Notes under the pieces: generated by a model | Told to the model about the DNA's origin: nothing | Seen by the model: the letters and a program-made list of their open reading frames with translations, nothing else | Databases searched by the model: none | Assembly (NCBI GenBank): GCA_016874315.1 | Contig: VGTX01000009.1 | Coordinates: forward strand, 1-14,081 | Reading direction: 5' to 3' | From: Gammaproteobacteria bacterium | GTDB taxonomy: Bacteria; Pseudomonadota; Gammaproteobacteria; Berkiellales; Berkiellaceae | Length of the DNA stretch: 14,081 nucleotides | Shown here: positions 1 through 7,218 of the stretch, one piece after another | Layout: every line of letters begins with the position of its first letter | Position numbering within the stretch: the stretch's first letter is position 1 | Position numbers and translations under genes: made by a program

Positions 1-903
1 GTTGTAAGGGATGAGCTTTCAGGCTGGTTAATGTCGTTAAATAAGCAAGGGAGAGAAGGCGATCGTCCATTTTATTTAGAAAGTTGGAATGGCTATGGAA
101 GTTATACGGTTGATCGCATTGGTAGAGGAACTGTACATGTACCAGCTTTGTGCTTAAGTATTCTTGGTGGGATACAGCCAGATAAGCTGGAAAAAATGAT
201 TATGCAATCCCTCTCTGGTAATGATGATGGACTTTTACAAAGATTTCAACTTCTTGTTTGTCCCCAAATAAAAAAAGAGTGGACTAATAACGATACACCA
301 CCAAATGTTTCTGCAGAGAAAGCTGTAACTCAGCTATTAGAGAAATTGTATGATGTACATTTATCATCAATAGATGATTTTATAGGTATTCATTTTGATA
401 GTGACGCACAACAGATTTTTGATAGATGGAGAGAGCAGCTAGAAATATTGTTACGGTCTAATAATATTGATAATGTTTCCTATGAGTCGCATATTGCTAA
501 ATACCGATCTTTGGCCCCTTCGTTAGCTTTAATCTTCCAATTGGTTGAGACTGGACCAACATCTTGCTCAGTTGATAAAAAAAATATTCAACTTGCCATC
601 AAATGGTGTGATTTTTTACAAGATCATGCAAAGAAAATCTATCAAGTTTCATCTCGGGAAGGTAATAGTGCCATTAAGTCTTTTCAAAAGAAAATTTTGG
701 AGGGACGCGTTAAAGATGAAGATAGTGTTCGATCGATTATTAGAAATGGATGGGAATATTTATCTGATATAAAGCAAGTTGAACAAGCCTTAAATTTCTT
801 GGAAAAGCATGGTTGGGTGCGTGTTATAGAGACAGGCTCTGCAGTCGGTCGCCGATCTAAAATCATTAGATTACATCCTGATTTGAGAAAGTTTTCTTTG
901 TAG
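1..903 (+). CDS. DUF3987-family primase/helicase-like protein, C-terminal part
   Basis: The reading frame is open from the first base, so the true start lies left of the window; the ATG at 31 is internal. The protein reads RDELSGWLMSLNKQGREGD, then FYLESWNG, DRIGRGT and LCLSILGGIQP. This block is typical of DUF3987 proteins, which occur in phages, plasmids and integrative elements, often as the C-terminal part of primase/helicase-like replication proteins. Only about 300 residues of a usually longer protein are visible. The C-terminal end has lysine- and arginine-rich segments and could hold a winged-helix-like domain, which is inference. It is followed by a small ORF and an integrase in the same orientation, as expected for the replication and integration end of a mobile element. 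The family call is confident; the biochemical role in this element is not shown. Confidence 0.85.
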   Translation, partial: VVRDELSGWLMSLNKQGREGDRPFYLESWNGYGSYTVDRIGRGTVHVPALCLSILGGIQPDKLEKMIMQSLSGNDDGLLQRFQLLVCPQIKKEWTNNDTPPNVSAEKAVTQLLEKLYDVHLSSIDDFIGIHFDSDAQQIFDRWREQLEILLRSNNIDNVSYESHIAKYRSLAPSLALIFQLVETGPTSCSVDKKNIQLAIKWCDFLQDHAKKIYQVSSREGNSAIKSFQKKILEGRVKDEDSVRSIIRNGWEYLSDIKQVEQALNFLEKHGWVRVIETGSAVGRRSKIIRLHPDLRKFSL

Positions 904-918
904 AAAAAGGAATTATTT

Positions 919-990
919 ATGAAATATAAAATATTTTTTAAGGAAAATTATTATTCTATTGTAGGTGCTGTGAATAGAGGGGCTGTGTAA
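919..990 (+). CDS. Small ORF coupled to the integrase
   Basis: This is a 23-codon ORF (MKYKIFFKENYYSIVGAVNR, then GAV). It starts 16 nt after the DUF3987 stop and has a good ribosome site, AAAAAGGA at 904-911, at normal spacing. Its TAA (988-990) shares one base with the integrase ATG (990-992), a TAATG junction typical of translational coupling. No helix-turn-helix is visible, so it does not look like an excisionase. It may be a leader peptide that delivers ribosomes to the integrase start, or the rest of a lost gene. The coupling geometry is directly visible; the function is unknown. Confidence 0.45.
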   Translation: MKYKIFFKENYYSIVGAVNRGAV

Positions 991-2060
991 TGGCTGTTTA
1001 TATGAGCGGTAAAACATGGAGAGCAGATATATATGTCAACCGCATTAGACAAATAACACAATCATCTTTTGCAACGAAGATAGAAGCCGAAAAGTGGCAT
1101 AACCATCAAAAAAAATTATTAGGTGGTAAAATACTCGATAAAGATGAAGTGAGTCTAATAGAATATTCTCCTGCATGTACTTTTGATGATTTTTGTTCTA
1201 GATTTGAAAAAATTCACTTAACTTCGATTAGAAAAAATACTCAGGTTCGATATCTCTTAGATATCAATTATCGTATTAGACCATATTTTAAAAAATATGT
1301 GCTTCATGAAATTACTCAAATGATGTTAGAAGACTTCAAAGTATCGTTATTGAAAAATCTTTCACCAAAATCAGCAAATAATTGTCTAGGATTAGCAAAA
1401 ACCATATTTAAAAAAGCATTCCAGTGGGGATTTATCAAAAAAAATCCAGCTGAATATATCACCATGTATAAGTTGAATGATGTGAAATATGGATGGTGGG
1501 ATAAAAAAGAAGATATTATAAAATTTTTGGAAGTGGCTAAAAAAGATCCTTATTATCTTGCATACCGGCTGGCTTTAGATTGTGGGTTGAGATTGGGAGA
1601 AATTATAGGATTAACAAAACAAGATATTAACTTGAGTCAAGGATATATTCATATTCATCGTCAATGGCTTGAAAAACAGAAATGCTATGGAGCTACTAAA
1701 AATGGCAAAGAAAGGTACATCAGTCTGATGCCGCAATCTGAGTTGTATCGACTCTTAAAAAACGCTATGGAATCACATTCTGATAGTGAGATGTTATTTT
1801 TATCCAAAACAGGGAAAAGAATTGGAGGGAGAAAGCTTTCTGGTGATTATTTTCAAAAACTCATTGAGAAAAGTGGCGTACCCAGAATTCGATTTCACGA
1901 TCTTCGGCATACGTTTGCAAGCTGGTACATGATTACGACAGATAATATATGGGATTTGAAATATCTTTTAGGTCATGCAGATATACAGACTACACAGAGA
2001 TATGCACATCTTTCAAGTAAAAAAAGATATTCACCTAATTTCGGTTGGGACCAAGAATAA
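990..2060 (+). CDS. Tyrosine recombinase / phage-type integrase
   Basis: The 356-residue protein has the full catalytic set of a tyrosine integrase: Arg201 in DCGLRLGE, His303 and Arg306 in HDLRHTFAS, His329 in LLGHADI, and the nucleophile Tyr338 in TTQRYAHLS. Residues 1-50 look like an arm-type DNA-binding domain, and about 65-160 match the core-binding (SAM-like) domain. It would catalyse site-specific integration and excision of the element between attP and attB. Its start overlaps the stop of the preceding small ORF. An att-like sequence, a tRNA/tmRNA 3' end at 2256-2276, lies about 200 bp downstream and fits as its substrate. The gene appears intact. Which element it now mobilises, the one to the left or a composite with the right-hand cargo, cannot be decided here. 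Confidence 0.93.
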   Translation: MAVYMSGKTWRADIYVNRIRQITQSSFATKIEAEKWHNHQKKLLGGKILDKDEVSLIEYSPACTFDDFCSRFEKIHLTSIRKNTQVRYLLDINYRIRPYFKKYVLHEITQMMLEDFKVSLLKNLSPKSANNCLGLAKTIFKKAFQWGFIKKNPAEYITMYKLNDVKYGWWDKKEDIIKFLEVAKKDPYYLAYRLALDCGLRLGEIIGLTKQDINLSQGYIHIHRQWLEKQKCYGATKNGKERYISLMPQSELYRLLKNAMESHSDSEMLFLSKTGKRIGGRKLSGDYFQKLIEKSGVPRIRFHDLRHTFASWYMITTDNIWDLKYLLGHADIQTTQRYAHLSSKKRYSPNFGWDQE

Positions 2061-2068
2061 TTCAATAC

Positions 2069-2096
2069 AGCTAAGTCCTTTTTAAAGGACTTAGCT
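2069..2096. terminator. Perfect hairpin after the integrase
   Basis: Thirteen-base complementary arms, AGCTAAGTCCTTT and AAAGGACTTAGCT, surround a two-base centre, so the folded loop is larger. It begins 9 nt after the integrase stop. The position suits a terminator, but no T-run follows on either side, so intrinsic termination is uncertain. It could instead be a recombination or protein-binding site. A weaker second hairpin, AAGAGTGA (2131-2138) with TCACTCTT (2152-2159), follows. Confidence 0.4.
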
Positions 2097-2255
2097 GACA
2101 TTTAGCTCCTCTTTCAGAAGAGATTTAATAAAGAGTGATAATTTAATTATTTCACTCTTATTATGATAAAAATCTGACATGACTCAATCATCAACATATT
2201 GATTATTAATAAAAACAAAATGATGAAAATGATTATATTTTGGATATATTATCCC

Positions 2256-2348
2256 TTCAAGTCCCGCCGTCTCCACAACTTATTGATAAGTAAATAAAAA
2301 CACTTCATTCACCTTATGCAAAAATTTGCGGGTGAATTGCGGGTGAAT
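2256..2348 (+). other. att-like block A: tRNA/tmRNA 3'-end core plus arm repeats
   Basis: Bases 2257-2276 read TCAAGTCCCGCCGTCTCCAC, the T-loop, T-stem and acceptor 3' side of a tRNA or tmRNA. The bases just before it (TATCCC) cannot form the T-stem partner, so no intact RNA gene is present and this is an attachment-site copy. Right of it lie the nested inverted repeat ATTCACC (2308-2314) / GGTGAAT (2331-2337), an inner GCAAA (2318-2322) / TTTGC (2325-2329), and a tandem 11-bp direct repeat TGCGGGTGAAT (2327-2337 and 2338-2348). Such repeats fit integrase arm-binding sites. A degenerate copy of the block recurs at 6995-7075. Confidence 0.6.
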
Positions 2349-2400
2349 CAACTGCGTAAAGATGATAAATGATTCGTTTTTATAATGAGAGATTAAAGAA

Positions 2401-3303
2401 ATGCATGATAATGAAATTATTTTGACAGAGAAAGATGTTTATCTTTTATTAAAAAATCAGTTTCCAGATTTAGCATCACTTAAGCTTTCTTATATTCCAG
2501 AAAGTGGAACAGAAAATGCTCTCTTTCGCTTGGGCAATGAGTATGTTGTGCGGTTACCAAGATTCTTGTTAAGTAAAGATGCTTTTGAAAAAAATGAAAA
2601 AACGTTAACAAAAGAATTTAGTTATTTGCCCTATCTGGCAAGTTATTTAAGTTTTCCGATTGCTAAACCTCTTTTTAAAGGCGATCCTACTGCGGCTTAT
2701 CCCTTTTTTTGGTCAATTTCACGATATAATGAAGGACATAATCCGCCTTTTGAGCAAGCTAATGAGTATAATGATTTGGCAAAAGATCTCGCTCAGTTTC
2801 TTAATCAGTTTCATGAAATACCAGTTAAACAAGCGCCTTCTTCAAGAAGGGGTATCAAACTCATATATCAAGATGAAGAAACTCAAAATGCGCTAGCACA
2901 ATTAAAAGATGATATAGATGTTTCTATTGCTAAAACTTTATGGGACACACTTAAAAATATTCCTTACTGGCCAAAAGATCCTGTTTGGATTCATGGTGAT
3001 TTATTGCCAGGTAATATTTTAATTCAAAATAATAGATTAGCAGGCATTATTGATTTTTCAGATTTAGGCCTTGGTGATCCTGCGTGCGATTTAATACCTG
3101 CATGGTGCTTGTTTAATACACAATCAAGACAAATTTTTAGAAAAAATCTAAATGATGTTGATGATAATACATGGTTGCGTGGTAAAGGATGGGCGTTATC
3201 GATTGCGTTAATTTTATTGCCTTACTATAAATCCAGAAGTCCAATCATGACTGTATTAGCGCAACAAATGTTAAAAAATATTTTTCTAGATGAAGAGCAG
3301 TAA
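2401..3303 (+). CDS. Aminoglycoside-phosphotransferase (APH) family kinase
   Basis: This full-length 300-residue protein has the APH fold signature. The catalytic loop WIHGDLLPGNILIQ contains His198, Asp200 and Asn205, and the metal-binding IDFSDLGLGDPACDL contains Asp218. The N-terminal stretch (SGTENALFRLGNEYVVRLPR) matches the nucleotide-binding lobe. Family members transfer phosphate from ATP to a small hydroxylated substrate such as an aminoglycoside or macrolide, and many have unknown substrates, so resistance should not be assumed. A TATAAT sits at 2381-2386, only 15 bases before the ATG, with no convincing -35, so a nearly leaderless transcript is possible. It is the first gene after att block A and so reads as cargo. 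Alternative: a metabolic small-molecule kinase. Confidence 0.85.
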   Translation: MHDNEIILTEKDVYLLLKNQFPDLASLKLSYIPESGTENALFRLGNEYVVRLPRFLLSKDAFEKNEKTLTKEFSYLPYLASYLSFPIAKPLFKGDPTAAYPFFWSISRYNEGHNPPFEQANEYNDLAKDLAQFLNQFHEIPVKQAPSSRRGIKLIYQDEETQNALAQLKDDIDVSIAKTLWDTLKNIPYWPKDPVWIHGDLLPGNILIQNNRLAGIIDFSDLGLGDPACDLIPAWCLFNTQSRQIFRKNLNDVDDNTWLRGKGWALSIALILLPYYKSRSPIMTVLAQQMLKNIFLDEEQ

Positions 3304-3451
3304 AAAAACTTACAACTTCATATTCCAAGAGATAAAAAATCAAGGGAGTAATAGGTGTATCTTTATAAGACGTTTGAATCACTGGCGGGGATTTTTTTCA
3401 AGGCTTGAACATCGAATTAGATCTATGGTGTTTGATTACTATTGATTCTAG

Positions 3452-4306
3452 GTTCTATGAACAAAATGGAGAGAAGCAGAAAAAAGATAAAAAAATGGTA
3501 GCCTGAGTTTGCAAAAAACAAGAAAGACTAGCACGGATCGATTATCAGATAAAACCCCAACAATGCGAAGCTATTTTATTTTTTTACAGAATGTTCCTAA
3601 TCTTCATACGAGAAAAGAGAAAAAGTTCGGTTGATTTATTGAAGGTGAGTATTTCTTGCGAACAGGATGTCAATCGCGCTTATGACCATCTTACTATGGT
3701 TATTGGCGAGCCCTGCATAAACGCTTTAAGCTTTGGTCCGATCCAGGAATTTGGCAGCAACTTTTTTCTACTGTGCAAAAAGATCCAGACGTTGAGCATG
3801 TGATGATCGATGCCACGATAGTTCGAGAGCCGATGTCTGCAGTGCAGGCTTACAGAAAAATAGTCACTCAAGAGAGGCGCTGGGCAAGAGGAAGGGTAGT
3901 TTTAGAACGAAAATCCATGCTTTGGTTGATGTGCTAGGTAATCCCCCTCAAGTTTCTTGTTACTGCAGGTCAGTGCCATGATGTTTTACAATCTTATGAA
4001 ATTTTTGAAGATATTTCTGAATCCACTGTCATTGCTGATAAAGGATATGATGCCAATGCTCTGGTTGCTCAGTTAGAGCACGAAGAATGTCAGACTGTTA
4101 TTCCTTCTTGAAAAACCCTAACAGAGCAGCGAAAATATGACAGGCATTTATATAAAGAGCGACATTTAATAGAATGTTTCTTTGGAAAGATGAAGCATTA
4201 TCGTAGAGTTTTTTCTCGTTTTGATAAATCAGCATGTTTTATTCTCAGTTTTTTATGCTTGGTCGGAGCTCTCATATCGCGCCGTTGAACATTTTGTTCA
4301 CAGAAC
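3452..4306 (+). mobile_element. IS5-family (IS427-like) insertion sequence, copy 1
   Basis: The ends are 17-bp terminal inverted repeats, GTTCTATGAACAAAATG at 3452-3468 and its complement at 4290-4306, matching at 16 of 17 positions. CTAG flanks both sides (3448-3451 and 4307-4310), read here as a target duplication. The length of 855 bp and the encoded DDE transposase suit the IS427-like group of the IS5 family. The element inserted into an MNT nucleotidyltransferase gene on the other strand. Its ends are intact but its transposase is broken, so it could move only if a related transposase acted in trans. Confidence 0.8.
3537..4288 (+). pseudogene. IS5-family DDE transposase, multiply frameshifted
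   Basis: Fragments in different frames spell the transposase. An N-terminal IS402-like domain is followed by FKLWSDPGIWQQLFSTVQK, then VEHVMIDATIVR with the first catalytic Asp, KIHALVDVLGNP, a VIADKGYDANALVAQLE segment with the second Asp, and a C-terminal KERHLIECFFGKMKHYRRVF with the catalytic Glu. Several frameshifts and a stop after VIPS in the C-terminal half mean no full protein can be made. Unlike copy 2, both Asp residues survive here. It lies wholly inside the IS ends. Confidence 0.75.
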
Positions 4307-4555
4307 CTAGTATTTCATACGGCATGCGTTGTTTGAATATATCGTAACCTTTAGGGAATGACACAAGAAAATTTATGTCGCTGTCTATTGTGTCTTCTTT
4401 CCTTGCAACAGAGCCAAAGCACATATGTTAGATGCCTCATATTTTTTACTTTTTAGCATGCAATTCATGAAATAGCATATAAATCATCTTTCATAATTAC
4501 TCTATTGCCTATTATCAATGAAAAAGTAGGAGGTATGAATCAGTTGTTTTGAGGG

Positions 4556-5101
4556 TTATTTCAACTCTTTGGTTAACCATAATACCAAATCATCGTCTAA
4601 TCGATAATACTGACCAGGTATACATTCGATATAATCATAGGTAATCCCTTGACCATCAGGAATGTAGCCTAGTTTTATGTAAAGCGTCTGGGCAGCTCCA
4701 TAACCGCCATCTTGTCCAGTATACAGCCCTACGCCGAGTCCCACAGTTTTGTGTAAAACAGCTGCCTCTTTTTCAGCAGTATGAATAAGTAGCGATCCAA
4801 TTCCTAATTTTCTAAAACAGGGAAGGACATTAAGATCCATAATTTCAGGAATGTCTTTTTTTTTAAAATGAATATATAAAGATTGATAGCTCAAAGTAAT
4901 ATATCCCGCAAAATTTCCTTGAAAAAAAGCTAGCCAGATTTTGCGTATACCTTTTGTAGATTCATTAAGATAATTATTAAATAGTTCATAAGACTTATTC
5001 CAGCCAATCACAGCAAAAGATTCCACTATCATTTGTATATCTTTTTCATGTAGTTCACGAATTAAAATATTTTCTTTATTTAACTCTTTTGGTGATGCCA
5101 T
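4556..5101 (-). CDS. GNAT-family N-acetyltransferase
   Basis: The 181-residue protein is a GNAT acetyltransferase. The N-terminal strand ILIRELHEKDI is followed by helical segments. The acetyl-CoA-binding motif A is seen in MDLNVLPCFRKLGIGSLLIH, where RKLGIG is the Q/RxxGxG/A pyrophosphate loop. A C-terminal AAQTLYIKLGYIPDG is the usual motif B region (YxKxGF-like). It would transfer acetyl from acetyl-CoA to an amine; the substrate is unknown and could be an antibiotic, a metabolite or a protein. A minus-strand TATAAT lies at 5147-5142, upstream of the ATG, with a poor -35 (TTAAGT at 17 nt). There is no clear ribosome site. It is a lone gene between the IS and abiE, and appears intact. Confidence 0.85.
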   Translation of the reverse strand: MASPKELNKENILIRELHEKDIQMIVESFAVIGWNKSYELFNNYLNESTKGIRKIWLAFFQGNFAGYITLSYQSLYIHFKKKDIPEIMDLNVLPCFRKLGIGSLLIHTAEKEAAVLHKTVGLGVGLYTGQDGGYGAAQTLYIKLGYIPDGQGITYDYIECIPGQYYRLDDDLVLWLTKELK

Positions 5102-5405
5102 AACGTCAAAATCGCATTGTGATGGTAAAGATATTGAATTGATTATACGTTAGATTTTGAAAATACTTAAATTCTGGGTGCTTCCACCAAAAAAAGCACT
5201 AAAAAATACCACTTTCTAAACATTTTTCTTAAAATCACGTATCGAGCATGGTCCGTTGCTCAGCTTCAAGATACTAGTTGTCACATAATTTCGAATCCTT
5301 ATTAAATCGAATATATCGCATTTCCCCATATTTTGAAGGGCCATACTTGCTTTGTTTCTCCAGACACTGTCATTGAATGTTAAAGATAAGGGTTATAAAA
5401 TGTAT
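5102..5405. other. Intergenic stretch between GNAT gene and abiE operator
   Basis: No supported gene lies here. A small hairpin, GTGCTT with AAGCAC, falls near 5180-5202 and lacks a T-run. The rest shows no ORF with a start and ribosome site that resembles a protein. It probably carries the GNAT promoter on the minus strand. Confidence 0.4.
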
Positions 5406-5484
5406 AGTATGTATACAAAATATATACATACTGACCATTATTTGACGGATTAATGATCGGTAAGTATAATTTATATATACTTAC
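5406..5484 (+). promoter_or_regulatory. abiE promoter with two operator inverted repeats
   Basis: The -35 TTGACG (5442-5447) and -10 TATAAT (5465-5470) are 17 bp apart, a near-consensus sigma-70 promoter with an expected start near 5477. Operator 1 is AGTATGTATA-N7-TATACATACT (5406-5432), with perfect arms. Operator 2 is GTAAGTATA-N7-TATACTTAC (5460-5484), also perfect, and covers the -10. Both share the half-site GTA(T/A)GTATA and a 7-nt spacer, and their centres are 53 bp apart, about five helical turns. This fits published AbiE systems, in which AbiEi binds two inverted repeats cooperatively and represses its own operon. Confidence 0.85.
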
Positions 5485-5499
5485 TGCACATCAATAATC

Positions 5500-6126
5500 A
5501 TGGATATCTATCAATTACGTCATTTAGCGCAACGAGAAGAGTTAGATTACGATTATCTGCTTTATCTTCTTCGTGATTATAAGCAACCAAGAATGAAAAT
5601 TCGCCAATGGTTAGCTCGTAAAGATCTTATTCGTGTAAAAAAAGGATTTTATATTTTTCCACCTCATGTCGCACAATCTTTTTACTCTAAAGAATTATTA
5701 GCAAATTGGATTTATGGCCCGTCAGCGCTTTCTTTGCATTATGCTTTAGGATTTTATCAGCTTATTCCTGAACGTGTTTATCGGATCATGAGTATTACAA
5801 CAAAACGCTCTAAAATCTTTGAGACTTCCTGTGGGGTTTTTCAATACACTTATTTACCAATCAAATGTTATCATCAAGGCCTTACAATTTATAATGCAAC
5901 ACAAGAACAAAAGTTTTTCATTGCTAGACCAGAAAAAGCGGTTGCAGATTTACTTATGCTTTCAGCACCAAGCTTTGCTTCTATTGATGAATTGCTTATT
6001 TATTTTGAAGAAGACATGCGTATCGATCTTGAGGATATTAAGCAAATGAGTAAAGAGGAATTTTCTAAATTACAAGAATGCTATCAACATAAAAATTTAC
6101 AATTACTCATGCAGTGGAGAGCTTAA
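5500..6126 (+). CDS. abiEi: AbiEi-family type IV antitoxin / transcriptional repressor
   Basis: The 208-residue protein opens with a winged helix-turn-helix (YDYLLYLLRDY, then IRQWLARKDLIRVKKGFYIF), followed by the AbiEi domain (LANWIYGPSALSLHYALGFY, then ARPEKAVADLLML). AbiEi proteins counter the AbiEii toxin without binding it directly and repress their own promoter. The stop shares a base with the start of the downstream toxin (TAATG at 6124-6128), so the two are coupled. A strong promoter with two inverted repeats precedes it; the ATG falls about 23 nt after the predicted transcript start and has no strong ribosome site. It looks intact. Family identity rests on motif pattern and on the pairing with AbiEii. 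Confidence 0.85.
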   Translation: MDIYQLRHLAQREELDYDYLLYLLRDYKQPRMKIRQWLARKDLIRVKKGFYIFPPHVAQSFYSKELLANWIYGPSALSLHYALGFYQLIPERVYRIMSITTKRSKIFETSCGVFQYTYLPIKCYHQGLTIYNATQEQKFFIARPEKAVADLLMLSAPSFASIDELLIYFEEDMRIDLEDIKQMSKEEFSKLQECYQHKNLQLLMQWRA

Positions 6127-6992
6127 TGACTGATTTATTGCGACATCTTATGAGCGACTCACAATTTAACCAAACAGACGATTACATGTTTCGATTAAAA
6201 GAAGCTGTGCAGCATATTACTTTATTAGGTTTATGGCGTGCTAATTTCTTTGATCATGCAGCATTTTATGGTGGTACTTGTTTGCGCATTCTTTACGGGT
6301 TAAATCGATTTTCTGAAGACTTAGATTTTTCATTATTACAACCTCAAATTCAATTTAACTTAGAGCCTTATTTTGTAGCGATAGAAAAGGAGGTAGAGGC
6401 TTTTGGTTTAACAATGAAAGTAGAACATAAAAAGAAAGTGCATGATTCACCTATTATGTCTGCGTTTATTAAAGGTAATACTTCTGTGCAACTGATGACT
6501 ATTGCTGTACCGGATAATATAACAAAACGAATTCATAAAAATCAATTGGTTAAAATAAAATTTGAATTAGACACCGAGCCTCCTCAAGTTTTTGATACAG
6601 AAATTCGGCGTTTCTACTCTCCAATACCTTATTTTGTTCGCGCTTATAAGCAGCCTGATTTGTTTGCCGGTAAAATGCATGCTCTATTGTGCCGCGCTTG
6701 GCAATCACGAATTAAAGGGCGAGATTGGTTTGATTTTGTTTGGTATGTTTCGAAGAATATTCCACTGCACACTGCTCATCTTCGTCAGAGGCTTATCAAT
6801 TCAGGGCATTTGGAATTATCTAACAGCTTTGATCATAAAAATGTTATTGAGCTTTTAATGGATAAAATTGCAACACTCGATATCAATCTTGCTAAGGACG
6901 ATGTACTTCCTTTTGTGAATGATTATTCAATTTTGGCCTGCTGGTCTAGAGAATTTTTTGAAGAGTTGGCGCGACGCATAACATTTATCTAG
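6126..6992 (+). CDS. abiEii: AbiEii-family nucleotidyltransferase toxin
   Basis: The 288-residue protein (from the ATG at 6126) is a nucleotidyltransferase of the AbiEii/DUF1814 family. The signature runs YGGTCLRILYGLNRFSEDLD: Gly49-Gly50-Thr51 is the GS-like motif and Asp65/Asp67 are the metal-binding acids. Further on are PDLFAGKMHALLCR and KGRDWFDFVWY, the conserved downstream motifs. Family toxins cause bacteriostasis, and some relatives modify tRNA 3' ends. An upstream in-frame ATG at 6114 exists, but 6126 has GGAGA at 6116-6120 and the usual one-base TAATG overlap with the antitoxin gene, so I prefer it. Together with abiEi it could act in phage defence by abortive infection or in element maintenance. 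No damage is visible. Confidence 0.88.
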   Translation: MTDLLRHLMSDSQFNQTDDYMFRLKEAVQHITLLGLWRANFFDHAAFYGGTCLRILYGLNRFSEDLDFSLLQPQIQFNLEPYFVAIEKEVEAFGLTMKVEHKKKVHDSPIMSAFIKGNTSVQLMTIAVPDNITKRIHKNQLVKIKFELDTEPPQVFDTEIRRFYSPIPYFVRAYKQPDLFAGKMHALLCRAWQSRIKGRDWFDFVWYVSKNIPLHTAHLRQRLINSGHLELSNSFDHKNVIELLMDKIATLDINLAKDDVLPFVNDYSILACWSREFFEELARRITFI

Positions 6993-6994
6993 GT

Positions 6995-7075
6995 TTTTCT
7001 CGAGTTCCGCTGTTATATTAACTTATTAATAAATAAAAACACTTAATTAACTTTGTGAAAAATTTTCGGGTAAAT
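6995..7075 (+). repeat. att-like block B, degenerate copy of block A
   Basis: TCGAGTTCCGCTGT (7000-7013) aligns with TCAAGTCCCGCCGT of block A. The following AACTTATTAATAAATAAAAA, CACTTAATTAACTTTGTG and AAAAATTTTCGGGT align with the arm region of block A with a few gaps. The order of elements is the same and both copies point the same way, so the DNA between them (kinase, IS, GNAT, abiE) is bounded by direct repeats. The copy is too degenerate to expect efficient recombination now. Confidence 0.6.
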
Positions 7076-7099
7076 AAATAAAAAAACATAAAATAATAT

Positions 7100-7133
7100 C
7101 TTCCCTAGGCCCTATCAAGAGAGCTTAGGAAAG
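7100..7133 (+). promoter_or_regulatory. Hairpin in the leader of the peptide gene
   Basis: CTTCCCTAGGC (7100-7110) can pair with GCTTAGGAAAG (7123-7133), giving ten pairs including one G-U and one mismatch around a 12-nt loop. It lies about 85 nt before the peptide ATG. A small AGGG/CCCT stem follows at 7172-7186. No known riboswitch is recognised; it may be a leader structure or the end of the abiE transcript. Confidence 0.3.
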
Positions 7134-7218
7134 TCTTTGAAATGAGAAATACCTTGATCTCATCAAAAAGCAGGGATACAAGCCCTCCTCAAAGTGTAGT
7201 TGCTACGGATTAGATAAT

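Larger units (their letters stand above)
3398..4494 (-). pseudogene. MntA-like nucleotidyltransferase remnant, split by an IS
   Basis: On the minus strand from about 4494, pieces of a minimal nucleotidyltransferase appear in shifting frames: LKSKKYEASNI, then from 4424 CFGSVARKEDTIDSDINFLV and SFPKGYDIFKQR. This matches the GS-x-DxD active site of MntA/MNT proteins, the AMPylating antitoxins of HEPN/MNT pairs, except that the second catalytic Asp of DSD-I-D reads Asn. There is a frameshift just before CFGS and a stop near the N-terminus. An 855-bp IS interrupts it after PYEI. Removing the IS and one CTAG copy lets the frame run on for about 17 more codons to a TGA at 3398-3400. No HEPN partner is visible. 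It is dead, but clear as to family. Confidence 0.65.

Noticed and set aside
2256..2276. An intact tRNA or tmRNA gene
   Set aside because: Only the T-loop-to-acceptor 3' part is present. Upstream bases cannot form the T-stem, and no anticodon arm or tag ORF is visible, so it is called an att copy.
2401..3303. A named aminoglycoside resistance gene
   Set aside because: The APH fold motifs are clear, but nothing in the sequence identifies the substrate, so no resistance gene symbol is given.
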